A stretch of DNA of 64,000 nucleotides from Streptomyces flavofungini (GTDB taxonomy: Bacteria > Actinomycetota > Actinomycetes > Streptomycetales > Streptomycetaceae): the NCBI RefSeq assembly GCF_030388665.1, contig NZ_CP128846.1, positions 5,778,501-5,842,500 of the forward strand. Reading direction: 5' to 3'. The position numbers and the translations under genes are program-made. The notes below the pieces were generated by a model. The model did not search any database. It was not told the origin of the DNA and saw only the letters and a program-made list of their open reading frames with translations. Positions 1-8,173 of this stretch are shown here, in pieces. The stretch's first letter is position 1; each line of letters begins with the position of its first letter.

Positions 1-91
1 CGCCCCCGGAGAAGGGCGAGGCCCCGCGCGCCACCGCGGGCGCGGGCGCGGACGCACCCCCGCGCGCCCGCACCTGCGCCCCCGCCTCCCG

Positions 92-2260
92 ATGCGCTAC
101 CTCCTGCCCGCACTCCTCCTCGTGGCCCTGAGCGCGATGCTGATGCTGCGCGGTTACGTCCACAGCGAGATCCAGGCCGACCACCGGGTGCGGCCCCCGG
201 CGGCCACGGACCAGGTGCCGAAGGAGATCCTTCAGGGCGGCCCGGTCATCGACACGCGCGACGGGCGGACCCAGTCGCTGAGCGTCCCCGACCACCGCGT
301 GGTGCTGACCTTCGACGACGGTCCCGACCCGAAGTGGACCCCCAAGGTCCTCGACGTACTGGCCGAACACGACGCGCACGCCGTCTTCTTCGTCACCGGC
401 ACGATGGCCTCGCGCCACCCCGACCTGGTGCGCCGCATGGTCGACGAGGGCCACGAGGTGGGCCTGCACACCTTCAACCACCCGGACCTGTCCTACCAGT
501 CGAAGGACCGCGTCGACCGGGAGCTGTCGCAGAGCCAGCTGGCGCTCGCGGGCGCGGCGGGCATCCGTACGTCCCTGTTCCGGCCGCCGTACTCGTCCTT
601 CGCCGACGCCATGGACAACAACTCCTGGCCGGTCGCCCGGCACATCGGCAGCCGCGGCTACCTCACGGTGGTCACCGACACCGACAGCGAGGACTGGAAG
701 CGCCCCGGCGCCGACGAGATCGCCCGCCGCGCCACGCCCGCCGACGGCAAGGGCGCCGTCGTCCTGATGCACGACTCGGGCGGCGACCGCTCCCAGACCG
801 TCGCCGCGCTCGACCGCCTCATCCCCCGACTCACCCAGCAGGGCTACGAGTTCACCAACCTCACCGAGGCCCTGGGAGCGGGCACGACCGGCGCGCACGC
901 GCGCGTGGAGGGCTTCGAGCTGTGGCGCGGCAAGGCCTGGGTGCTCCTCGTCGGCGCGGCGGAACACACCACCGACGTCCTGGTCATCGGCCTGGCCGTG
1001 GTCGGCGTCCTGGTCATCGCCCGCTTCGGCCTGATGCTGCTCCTGTCTGCGGTGCACGCCCGGCGGGTCCGTAGGCGCGGCTTCCGCTGGGGCGATTCCC
1101 GCGGAAGTGATTCCCGCAGGTCCGGGGGACCGGTGACGGAGCCGGTCTCGGTCCTCGTGCCCGCGTACAACGAGGCCAAGTGCATTGAGAACACCGTCCG
1201 CTCCCTCACGGCCAGTGACCACCCCATCGAGGTCATCGTCATCGACGACGGCTCCACGGACGGCACGGCCCGCACGGTCGAGGGCCTCGGCCTGCCGAAC
1301 GTACGCGTCGTACGGCAGCACAACGCGGGCAAGCCCGCCGCCCTCAACCGAGGTCTGGCCAACGCCCGGCACGACCTCGTCGTCATGATGGACGGCGACA
1401 CGGTCTTCGAGGCGGCCACCGTGCGCGAACTGGTCCAGCCGTTCGCCGACCCGCGCGTGGGCGCCGTCGCCGGCAACGCCAAGGTGGGCAACAGGAACTC
1501 CCTCATCGGGTCCTGGCAGCACATCGAGTACGTGATGGGCTTCAACCTCGACCGCCGCATGTACGACGTGCTGCGCTGCATGCCGACCATCCCCGGCGCG
1601 GTGGGCGCCTTCCGGCGCACCGCTCTGGAGCGCGTCGGCGGCATGAGCGACGACACGCTCGCCGAGGACACCGACGTCACGATGGCGCTGCACCGCGACG
1701 GCTGGCGGGTCGTGTACGCGGAGCGGGCGCGCGCGTGGACCGAGGCGCCGGAGACCGTGCGGCAGCTGTGGTCCCAGCGCTACCGGTGGTCGTACGGCAC
1801 GATGCAGGCGATCTGGAAGCACCGGAGCGCGGCGGTCGAACGCGGCCCGTCGGGCCGGTTCGGCCGCGTGGGCCTGCCCTTGGTGTCGTTGTTCATGGTC
1901 CTGGCCCCACTCCTCGCCCCCCTGATCGACGTCTTCCTCCTCTACGGCCTCGTCTTCGGCCCCACCCAGCAGACCGCCGCGGCCTGGCTCGGCGTGCTCG
2001 CCGTCCAGGCGGTGTGCGCGGCGTACGCCTTCCACCTCGACCGCGAGCCGATGACCCACCTCGTCTCGCTGCCCGTCCAGCAGATCCTCTATCGGCAGTT
2101 GATGTACGTGGTGCTGCTGCAGTCCTGGATCACGGCGCTGACCGGGGGGCGGCTGCGGTGGCAGAAGCTGCGGCGGACGGGCGCGGTGGGGGCGGCGCCG
2201 GTCTCGTCGTCCCCGCGGGCGCGGGCGGGCGGCGGCGTGGAGCGGAGCCCAGTGGCATGA
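92..2260 (+). CDS. Bifunctional polysaccharide deacetylase / family 2 glycosyltransferase
   Basis: A membrane synthase of 722 residues from this ATG. The N-terminal transmembrane segment is residues 2-22. A NodB-type deacetylase follows (about 65-265), with the metal motif TFDDGPD near residue 73 and HTFNH at 126-130. A second membrane segment lies near 295-320. A processive GT2 domain (about 350-580) shows VLVPAYNE, IDDGSTDG, MDGDT, EDTD and a QRYRW-type motif, and C-terminal membrane helices follow. The family polymerises a beta-linked polysaccharide at the membrane while the outer domain deacetylates it. The frame is open upstream to base 2, so the true start may lie outside the window. 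A similar C-terminal tail recurs out of context near 3980-4050. Confidence 0.9.
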   Translation: MRYLLPALLLVALSAMLMLRGYVHSEIQADHRVRPPAATDQVPKEILQGGPVIDTRDGRTQSLSVPDHRVVLTFDDGPDPKWTPKVLDVLAEHDAHAVFFVTGTMASRHPDLVRRMVDEGHEVGLHTFNHPDLSYQSKDRVDRELSQSQLALAGAAGIRTSLFRPPYSSFADAMDNNSWPVARHIGSRGYLTVVTDTDSEDWKRPGADEIARRATPADGKGAVVLMHDSGGDRSQTVAALDRLIPRLTQQGYEFTNLTEALGAGTTGAHARVEGFELWRGKAWVLLVGAAEHTTDVLVIGLAVVGVLVIARFGLMLLLSAVHARRVRRRGFRWGDSRGSDSRRSGGPVTEPVSVLVPAYNEAKCIENTVRSLTASDHPIEVIVIDDGSTDGTARTVEGLGLPNVRVVRQHNAGKPAALNRGLANARHDLVVMMDGDTVFEAATVRELVQPFADPRVGAVAGNAKVGNRNSLIGSWQHIEYVMGFNLDRRMYDVLRCMPTIPGAVGAFRRTALERVGGMSDDTLAEDTDVTMALHRDGWRVVYAERARAWTEAPETVRQLWSQRYRWSYGTMQAIWKHRSAAVERGPSGRFGRVGLPLVSLFMVLAPLLAPLIDVFLLYGLVFGPTQQTAAAWLGVLAVQAVCAAYAFHLDREPMTHLVSLPVQQILYRQLMYVVLLQSWITALTGGRLRWQKLRRTGAVGAAPVSSSPRARAGGGVERSPVA

Positions 2261-2288
2261 CGTATCCGACCGCCGCCCGTCCTGGTCG

Positions 2289-2400
2289 GTGACCGGGGGT
2301 CGCGTGCGCCGCCTCCTGCCGCCCCTGTGGCTGTTCAGCGCGGCGGCCCTGTGCCTGCTGTTCGCCGGTGGCTGGAACCCAGCGCCGGTTTTCAGCCGAC
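2289..2400 (+). pseudogene. Truncated N-terminus of a membrane or secreted protein
   Basis: A GTG 29 bases after the deacetylase-GT2 stop opens about 30 codons: a basic start (RVRRLLPP) and a hydrophobic segment (LWLFSAAALCLLFAGG). The similarity to a signal/anchor segment stops abruptly. Composition then becomes less GC-rich, and the reading frame happens to continue into the next gene. I read it as the 5' remnant of the gene that originally followed the synthase, cut off by the accessory segment. It could instead be a genuine long N-terminus of the next gene, but that gene's paralogue lacks it. Confidence 0.4.
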
Positions 2401-2474
2401 AGCCGTTATGGTCACATGAGTCTTGCTCGATTACTCGATTGCTCGGTTACTCGTCGACTGCGGAGACAGGGCTG

Positions 2475-3164
2475 GTGTTTGGCAAGAACAGGCAGGTCAG
2501 TGACCCTCCCGTGCCATCCGTCCCGTGGGCTGATGTGTGGGAATTCGCCATCGGCAACGAGGAGCGGCCCGCCGGTGGGCAGCGCAAGAGTCCCGTTCTC
2601 GGGCTTCGTGCCATCAGAGTCCCGCACGGTTCGGGGGCGCAACGTGTCTTGGCTCCCTGTGCCTACGTGCCGCCGGAGGCGCCGTCCGCCTCGGCGCCGG
2701 ACGCTGCCCTGCGCCTGTACGAGGACGCCGAGGGCCGACAACTGCTGTGTTCTCTCGACAGCCCTGAGGACGTAAAAGGCGAACGTCGTTATCCCGTGCG
2801 TTGCGGGCAAGGCGAACTCATCGGAACGATTCGGCGCATCTCTCCGCTCAAGCACGCACTGAAACCGACCTGGCGCATTGAACAGCCTGGCCACCCTGAA
2901 ATCACGAACAGTGCGGAGTGGGCCAAGGGCGGTCCCAAGGAGATCGTCCAGCGAGGCACCGGTAAGTTGCTGCTCGGCGCCCTTCAGGCTGTGGCCGACA
3001 TGGGCGCTGACGGTGGTGACCAGCCCGCGAAGTCGCGTGTCCTCGAATGGAAGGCCGACGGCGAGCTGGTGATGACGTCCGAGGGCCACCACCGGTTCCT
3101 GATCCGGGCGGCGTGGCTCGACCGCCGTCTTGCGTTCGCGTACGCACTTCTGCGCGACAGTTGA
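2475..3164 (+). CDS. Conserved hypothetical, paralogue of 7435-8148 (tubby/LURP-like pattern)
   Basis: A protein of 229 residues from GTG 2475, which has GGAG nine bases upstream. The start was chosen by aligning it to the paralogue at 7435, because the longer in-frame ORF from 2289 adds an unrelated hydrophobic leader. Shared blocks include RAIRVP, V(L/F)APCAYV, LYED, G(E/S)xIG(T/A)VRRI, TWR(I/M)(E/D)QPGHPEI, LEW..GELVM and LDRRLAFAYA(L/F)L(R/G)DS. There is no signal peptide or membrane helix. Alternating short beta-like stretches followed by a G-E-I-G-x-I-R-R turn resemble tubby-C/LURP-one domains, but this is pattern impression only. Function unknown. It probably belongs to the accessory segment. 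Confidence 0.6.
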   Translation: MFGKNRQVSDPPVPSVPWADVWEFAIGNEERPAGGQRKSPVLGLRAIRVPHGSGAQRVLAPCAYVPPEAPSASAPDAALRLYEDAEGRQLLCSLDSPEDVKGERRYPVRCGQGELIGTIRRISPLKHALKPTWRIEQPGHPEITNSAEWAKGGPKEIVQRGTGKLLLGALQAVADMGADGGDQPAKSRVLEWKADGELVMTSEGHHRFLIRAAWLDRRLAFAYALLRDS

Positions 3165-3189
3165 GCGTAACCTCCGCGCGACAGTTGAG
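3152..3189 (+). repeat. 14-bp direct repeat GCGCGACAGTTGAG
   Basis: Two perfect copies (3152-3165 and 3176-3189), 24 bases apart. The first covers the stop codon of the preceding gene. A small duplication of the gene end; no coding meaning is evident. Confidence 0.7.
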
Positions 3190-3302
3190 TCACCGAGAGA
3201 CGCGCAAACACAAGACGCGTGCACAGTGGATACGGCTTACGGCTACAGGGCGGCCGTGCGGCAGCAAAAGTGCCTTAGGGGGATGAAGCGTGTGGACGAT
3301 CG

Positions 3303-3338
3303 CGTAATTCCCCACGGCTGCGGTCACGTAATTCCCCA
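3303..3338 (-). repeat. Paired CGTAATTCCCCA repeats, probable IS21-type end
   Basis: Two perfect 12-bp direct repeats at 3303-3314 and 3327-3338, just beyond the 3' end of the istB remnant. IS21-family ends carry multiple internal repeats recognised by the transposase, so these are plausibly the surviving terminal repeats of the element. The other end is missing. Confidence 0.55.
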
Positions 3339-3352
3339 GGTGCTGGCGTCTT

Positions 3353-3950
3353 CTATCTGTCGATGATGACGGCCAGAGAGCGACCATGAGAACTGGTCAG
3401 CCATGTTTCCAGCTGCCCGGCATCGATTCGCTCCCGAAGCACCGCCAGCGCCGCTGCGGGCGACGCTGGGACGGTGCCGTCGCTGAAGATCCAGGACTCG
3501 GCCATGCGGATGACCTTCTCATATGCCGCGAGCGACCTGTCCCAGCTGGTCGACGGATGGGCAGCAGGAGTCCTGGGTCGCTTGTTGGGGCGGTAGCTGG
3601 GGCCGTTCATGATCACCTGATGGCTGGTGTTGATGAGCCGGTCCAGGAGGGACTCGGCGACGACGGGGTTGGGGAAGAGGGGATACCAGTCGCTGGGCGC
3701 CCGGTTGCTGGTGATGATCAGTGAGCGTCCCTGCCGCTCGGAGACGAATTCGTAGAGGTCGTCGGCCTGGGCCGCGGACAGCTGTCGCATGGCGAAGTCG
3801 TCGAGGATGAGGACGTCGGGGCGGACGAGTTCGCGGATCCGTTTCTCCCAGGTGCGGTCCGCGTGGCCGCCGGCGAGGATGCGGCTGGTCTTGGCGAAGC
3901 GGACGTGCGCGCCCTGGCGGACGGCAAGGTGGCCGCGGGCCTGGGCGGGG
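3353..3950 (-). pseudogene. istB remnant, IS21-family helper ATPase lacking its Walker A end
   Basis: Reading leftward, the frame gives AQARGHLAVRQGAHVRF, then a Walker B-like VLILDDFAMRQ, then TSNRAPSDWYPLF, LLDRLINTSHQVIMNG and a C-terminal extension. These are standard IstB (AAA+ helper of IS21 transposition) blocks. A complete IstB is about 250-260 residues and has GxxGxGKTHL upstream of GHLAVRQG. Here the similarity stops exactly there and is replaced by unrelated sequence near 3945-3975. No istA is present. The frame can be opened from an ATG at 3973, but the product lacks the P-loop and should be inactive. Confidence 0.8.
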
Positions 3951-3978
3951 CGGGCGTCGAGCGTTTCCAGCACCTCCA

Positions 3979-4050
3979 GCCCTGGATCACGACCCTCATC
4001 GGCGGCCGCCTGCGCTGGCAGAAACTACGGCGTACGGGGGCGGTGGGTGG
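3979..4050 (+). pseudogene. C-terminal tail of a second deacetylase-GT2 gene
   Basis: The plus-strand frame reads QPWITTLIGGRLRWQKLRR followed by TGAVG, almost identical to the end of the intact synthase (QSWITALTGGRLRWQKLRR, coded at 2126-2190). The DNA differs at many synonymous positions, so this is an old paralogue and not a fresh copy. Nothing of the rest of the gene remains. It abuts the broken end of the istB remnant. Confidence 0.75.
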
Positions 4051-4241
4051 GGGGCGCCGCCCGGCGCGCAGCCCCGTACGCGCGGGGCGTAAAGAGCAAG
4101 GCCCCGACCGACACAGGCCGGTAATCATCGCTCTGCGTTGTGCGACTGTTCGGCAACAACGTCCCGCACAGAGCTTCGATATGCCCATATCTGTCCCCGT
4201 GCTGGGTAAACCTCACTCTCGCTTCGCGCAGTGCCCCTGGA

Positions 4242-4288
4242 TAGCGTGGGTTCACTCAAGTGAACCCACTGACCTCTACTGAACCCAC
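4242..4288 (+). promoter_or_regulatory. Operator-like palindrome over a promoter of the lipoprotein operon
   Basis: A perfect inverted repeat, GTGGGTTCACT-CA-AGTGAACCCAC (4246-4269), directly follows a TANNNT -10-like TAGCGT (4242-4247). The half site TGAACCCAC recurs as a direct repeat at 4280-4288. The palindrome would cover the transcription start, as expected for a repressor site. No cognate regulator gene is adjacent. Confidence 0.5.
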
Positions 4289-4307
4289 GTCCCATCGGGA
4301 GCTGACT

Positions 4308-4961
4308 GTGAACCGCCGACCTGCCTTGCTCGCGGTGGCCGCGCTGACGACTGCCGCGGCTCTGTCGCTCTCCGCCTGCGGTGGCGGAGACGGCGACTCC
4401 AAGAGTGACGACAAGATCGAGGGTGCCGGGAACAGCGAGACGAAGTCGCCGTCCCCGAAGGGTTCCGAGGACGCGATCGAACGTCCGGAGATCAAGCTGC
4501 CCAAAGGCGTGAAGAACGTGTTCGAGGGCGGGGAGACCGGAGAGCCGGAAAAGGACGCGGTCCTCGCGGACAGCGAGCGCCGCATCAACTCGCTGGACGA
4601 GGCGGTCACCGTCGACGCGAAGGAGCACCCGGCGCTGAAGTTCTATTCGTCGGGTGAGGCACTGGTGTCGGCGGCGACGTACATCAAGAGCTTCTATGAC
4701 GAGGACAGGTCCTTCGTAGGTACGTCGCGCTACTACAACCGCAACGTCACCATCCTGAAGAAGGGAACCGCCGCGGTGACCTACTGCATGGACTCGAGCA
4801 AGACCTATCCCATGAACCGGAAGACCAAGAAGGTCGACCGGTCCATTCCGGCCTCGGACAAGGACTACACGTTCTTCAACACCAGGCTGGAGAAGAACGC
4901 CAAGGGCGTCTGGCAGACGACATCGGTCACATCCATCGAGGCGGCGAAGCAGTGCAGGTGA
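4308..4961 (+). CDS. Lipoprotein of unknown function
   Basis: 217 residues from GTG 4308, preceded by GGGAG at a spacing of six. A basic N-terminus and hydrophobic segment end in the lipobox LSAC, giving lipid-modified Cys24 and a Gly/Asp/Ser-rich linker. The mature part contains blocks such as FYSSGEALVSAATYIKSFY and the phrase YYNRNVTILKKGTAAVTYC, with two further cysteines. It overlaps the next gene by four bases (GTGA), so the two are translationally coupled and probably act together at the outer membrane face. I do not recognise the family. Confidence 0.8.
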   Translation: MNRRPALLAVAALTTAAALSLSACGGGDGDSKSDDKIEGAGNSETKSPSPKGSEDAIERPEIKLPKGVKNVFEGGETGEPEKDAVLADSERRINSLDEAVTVDAKEHPALKFYSSGEALVSAATYIKSFYDEDRSFVGTSRYYNRNVTILKKGTAAVTYCMDSSKTYPMNRKTKKVDRSIPASDKDYTFFNTRLEKNAKGVWQTTSVTSIEAAKQCR

Positions 4962-6001
4962 CGCAGCGGTTCGTACGGTACGTCGTGGCTCCGATGGCCG
5001 GGCTGTCCCTGGTGGCCGTGCCCGGCGTCGCGCAGGCGAGCGGCGGCAAGGGCGGTGGCAAGCCCGTCGAGGGCAGCGGCAAGGGTGACATGAAGGGTGG
5101 TGTCATCTACGCCGAGACCCGGGTGACCACGTCGGGCAACGGGACCAACAGACAGGGCAAGACCGGCACGCTCACCGCGGGCGACCACGACTGGACGCCG
5201 CCCGCCTGCTGGTACGAGCCCGCCTTCTCGCCGAAGGAGATCGAGGCGCAGGTCAAGATGTGGCGCGGGCTCGACCTGCCATTCCTCGGCGGGATCGGTG
5301 ACTTCGTGGGCGACGTGCTGGACAGCCGCTACAAGGACGGCAAGCCGTACAAGGACTACAACCTGGACAAGCAGGGCAAGGGGATGTTCTGGGCGGCGGT
5401 GAAGAACCCCGAGCGTCCGGACGACCCCGCGGCGAACGCCTGCAACAGGCAGCCGTTCTGGGTCGATGAGGGCGAGGACTCCGGCGAGCCTCTCGCCGTC
5501 AGCCCGAAGGTTCTCGCGGAATACGCCTACGACGCACTTGAGATCCCCAGCACCAAGGTCACCCTCGCGCCCGAGGGCGAGACGAAGGTCAACCTCCCCA
5601 CGTGGGCGTGGCTCGACAAGGCCAAGTTCAAGAAGCTCTCGGTGACGGCGACCCTGCCCCACACGAACCTGTCGGCCACGACGACCGCCACCCCCGAGTC
5701 GCTGCGGATCGAGCCCGGAACGAAGGACGCCGAGACGTACCCGGCCGGTGGCGTGTGCAAGATCGGCAAGGACGGACGCATCGGCGAGCCCTACGCCAAG
5801 GGCAACGCGAAGAAGACGCCCCCGTGCGGCGTGAAGTACCTGCGGTCGTCCGGCGACGGGTCGTACGACCTGAAGGCCACCATCACCTGGAAGGTCAGCT
5901 GGACGAGCACGACCGAACCGGGTAATCACCCGCTGCCCGACGGTGAGTTCGGCGCCGACCAGAACGTCGTCGTCAAGGAGATCCAGTCCATCAACCGTTG
6001 A
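4958..6001 (+). CDS. Secreted protein of unknown function
   Basis: About 347 residues from GTG 4958, which overlaps the lipoprotein stop; an in-frame GTG at 4952 is an alternative. A Sec-type signal peptide (hydrophobic core LSLVAVPGV, likely cleavage after AQA) is followed by a Gly/Lys-rich stretch. The mature part has four cysteines (PPACWYEP, NACNRQ, GGVCKIG, PPCGVKY), which could form two disulfides. No catalytic motif recognised. The coupled lipoprotein suggests a surface pair. An IS5-type element has landed 7 bases after the stop codon and now separates the gene from its probable terminator at 6891-6919. Confidence 0.8.
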   Translation: MTQRFVRYVVAPMAGLSLVAVPGVAQASGGKGGGKPVEGSGKGDMKGGVIYAETRVTTSGNGTNRQGKTGTLTAGDHDWTPPACWYEPAFSPKEIEAQVKMWRGLDLPFLGGIGDFVGDVLDSRYKDGKPYKDYNLDKQGKGMFWAAVKNPERPDDPAANACNRQPFWVDEGEDSGEPLAVSPKVLAEYAYDALEIPSTKVTLAPEGETKVNLPTWAWLDKAKFKKLSVTATLPHTNLSATTTATPESLRIEPGTKDAETYPAGGVCKIGKDGRIGEPYAKGNAKKTPPCGVKYLRSSGDGSYDLKATITWKVSWTSTTEPGNHPLPDGEFGADQNVVVKEIQSINR

Positions 6002-6008
6002 TGACTAA

Positions 6009-6867
6009 GACGCCATTTCGTTTGGTGTGATCTTGCGGCAGCCTGGGACGGTGACTTCTTCGCTTGTTGAGCGAATGGCTCCAGATGATCTGTGGGAGCT
6101 GTTCGAGCGGGTGGTGCCGCCGGCGCCGGAGCGTCCGCAGGGCGGCGGTCGCCGTCGGCATGGGGACCGGGAGGTGCTGGCCGCGATCATCTTCGTCGCC
6201 ACCTCGGGCTGCACGTGGAACCAACTGCCGCCGGGCTTCGGCCCTTCGGGAGTGACCGCTTTCCGCCGGTTCACCGAGTGGTCCGAGGCGAGGGTGTGGG
6301 CCAAGCTCCATCGCCTTGTCCTCGATGAGCTCGGCTCCCGCGGTGAGCTGGACTGGTCGCGCTGTGCGATCGACTCAGTCAGCGTCCGCGCCCTCAAAGG
6401 GGCGGCTGACGGGACCGAATCCGACCGACCGCGGCAAGAGCGGATCGAAAATCCACCTGATCGTCGACCGTCACGGCCTGCCTCTCTCGCTCGGAATCTC
6501 CGCCGCCAACCTCCACGACAGCCAGGCCCTCATCCCGCTGGTCCGCGGTATCCCGCCCGTCCGCTCCCGCCGCGGCCCCAGGCGTCGGCGGCCCGCCAAG
6601 CTCCACGGCGACAAGGGGTACGACTACCCCCACCTGCGACGCTGGCTCTCTTTACGGCAGATCACCCACCGCATCGCACGCAAGGGCACTGAGTCTTCCC
6701 AGCGCCTGGGTCGGCACCGCTGGGTCGTGGAACGGACGGTGTCCTGGCTGTCGGGCTGCCGCCGACTCCACCGCCGATACGAACGCAAGCCCGAGCACTT
6801 CCTCGCCTTCACCGCCATCGCGGCAACCCTCATATGCCATCGCAGAATCGCCAAATGAAATGACGTC
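6009..6867 (+). mobile_element. IS5-family insertion sequence, 859 bp, with TAA target duplication
   Basis: The 19-bp ends match in 16 positions: GACGCCATTTCGTTTGGTG on the left, and GACGTCATTTCATTTGGCG on the right read from the other strand. TAA flanks both sides (6006-6008 and 6868-6870), consistent with the TA/TNA targets of the IS427/IS1031 groups. It encodes a two-frame DDE transposase. The boundaries are clean, so the insertion looks recent. Confidence 0.85.
6027..6858 (+). CDS. IS5-family transposase, two overlapping frames
   Basis: Frame one (GTG 6027 onward) supplies the DUF4096-like N-terminus (DDLWELFERVVPP, ATSGCTWNQLPPGFG) and the first catalytic Asp in CAIDSVSVRALKG. Frame two (to 6858) supplies LTGPNPTDRGKSGSK, LHGDKGYDYPHLRR with the second Asp, and HRWVVERTVSWL with the catalytic Glu. 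The join lies near 6400-6412, around CTCAAAGGGGCGG. Moving from the first frame to the second needs +1 (or -2). IS427-group elements commonly use frameshifting. Alternatively one base was lost and the copy is dead. Confidence 0.75.
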
Positions 6868-6890
6868 TAAGGCATGAGTGACCTCATGAG

Positions 6891-6919
6891 CCGCCCCGGC
6901 TGCGCGTGTGCCGGGGCGG
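6891..6919 (+). terminator. Stem-loop terminator
   Basis: Perfect 10-bp arms CCGCCCCGGC / GCCGGGGCGG around a nine-base loop. It probably terminated the lipoprotein/secreted-protein operon before the insertion sequence arrived between gene and hairpin. Confidence 0.7.
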
Positions 6920-6948
6920 TCGTCTTGGCGAAGGGGTAGCGAGGCCAC

Positions 6949-7403
6949 ATGACTGATGAAGGCTCGGCGGTCTACGAAGAGCACTCCACGCGCACTCCGC
7001 TTCAGCTGCTTGCCGGCGTGGGATGGAAGCGGCTGACGGCGTTTCGAGTGGATGGTGATGGCGCGCTCCCCGGCGGAGGATCGCTCAGTACGAGAAGCAC
7101 ACGGCCTTTGTGTCGTGGGAAGACATCACAGCGCTGGTCGTGTGGCGGCTGCGCACAACTGGCCAAGGACTCGACTGCATCGGAGTCCGCCGCCGGCCCG
7201 GCGCTCCCGGCCTCCCGGGGCCGAACAGCGAGATGACACCGCTGCAGGCCGAGCGCGTTGCCCCGCACGTCGAGTACGAACTCCTTCTCACGAGCCGCCC
7301 CATCAGCTGGTGGCGGCTCCGCCCGGAAGAGCTCATAGGCGCTACGGATGCATGTGCGCCCAAGATTCCTGCCCTTATGTACGAGCAGTCCTTCCCGAAA
7401 TGA
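6949..7403 (+). pseudogene. Frameshifted hypothetical gene
   Basis: The ATG at 6949 (GAGG upstream) opens a protein-like stretch (TRTPLQLLAGVGWKRLTAFR) that degenerates after about 7065. From about 7080 a different frame reads IAQYEKHTAFVSWEDITALV and continues to the stop at 7403 through an EYELLLTSRPISWWRLRPEE block. Joined by a -1 (or +2) shift near 7060-7080 they give about 150 residues. It could be two separate small ORFs, but the downstream piece lacks a good ribosome site at its only early start (GTG 7110). No family recognised. It ends 31 bases before the conserved hypothetical gene at 7435, so they were probably co-transcribed. Confidence 0.45.
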
Positions 7404-7434
7404 CACGGGGCGGCTCTGCCGGAGGAGAGAAGAC

Positions 7435-8148
7435 ATGATGTTCGGGAGGGGCGGGGCGCGGAGACGAGGCCCCGAGCCGGTCGAAGAGGAGCCCGTACCG
7501 GCTGTCGAGTGGGCCGGGGTGCGGACGTTCACGATCGGCACGGTGGAGCGTCCGGTCACGAAGGAGCGTCCTCTTCCTGCACGCGGCCCGCGAGCGATCC
7601 GCGTTCCCGGGGGCGCGGGCGAATCGAAGGTGTTCGCCCCGTGTGCGTACGTCGCCCGGACGGCGTCTGCCGCACCGGCGTCCGCGATGGAGGCCTGCTT
7701 GTATGAGGATTCCGAATCGCAATGCCTGCTGTGCTACCTCGTCGTCGAGGAGCGGGAGGGCGGGGAGCGCTGCCATCGGGTGTACGGCGCCCAGGGCGAG
7801 GAAATCGGAGCCGTCCGCCGCATTCCCCCGTCCAACAAGCTGGTCAAGCACACGTGGCGCATGGACCAGCCCGGGCACCCGGAAATCGTCGGACGCCATG
7901 AATGGGTGAGCGGCGGCGCCAAGCACCTCGCTGAGCGGGCAGCGCTCAAAGTCGTGACGGAAACGGTGGAAACCGTGCTCACTCTGGGTACGTACTCAGG
8001 TGCTTCCAAGAGCCCCAGCCGAACGCTGGAGTGGTGGTCCGGCGGCGAGTTGGTGATGGTCTCCCAGAGCATCACCACACTCACGATCAAGGCGAATTGG
8101 CTGGACCGCCGTCTCGCCTTCGCCTACGCCTTCCTCGGTGACAGCTGA
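7435..8148 (+). CDS. Conserved hypothetical, paralogue of 2475-3164
   Basis: 237 residues from ATG 7435, with a strong GGAGGAG at 7421-7427 (ATG 7438 is also possible). It shares its whole length after residue 20 with the gene at 2475, including the terminal LDRRLAFAYAFLGDS. No signal peptide or membrane segment. A charged N-terminus (RGGARRRGPEPVEEEP) replaces the paralogue's. The two copies bracket the lipoprotein operon and the insertion sequence, and they are too divergent for a recent duplication. Confidence 0.65.
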   Translation: MMFGRGGARRRGPEPVEEEPVPAVEWAGVRTFTIGTVERPVTKERPLPARGPRAIRVPGGAGESKVFAPCAYVARTASAAPASAMEACLYEDSESQCLLCYLVVEEREGGERCHRVYGAQGEEIGAVRRIPPSNKLVKHTWRMDQPGHPEIVGRHEWVSGGAKHLAERAALKVVTETVETVLTLGTYSGASKSPSRTLEWWSGGELVMVSQSITTLTIKANWLDRRLAFAYAFLGDS

Positions 8149-8173
8149 GATCCGAGAGTCGAGACCCGCGGGC

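Noticed and set aside
334..1074. Long overlapping ORFs inside the deacetylase-GT2 gene, and similar shadows throughout
   Set aside because: High GC removes stops from other frames; these have Arg/Pro/Ala-only composition, no ribosome sites and no family motifs.
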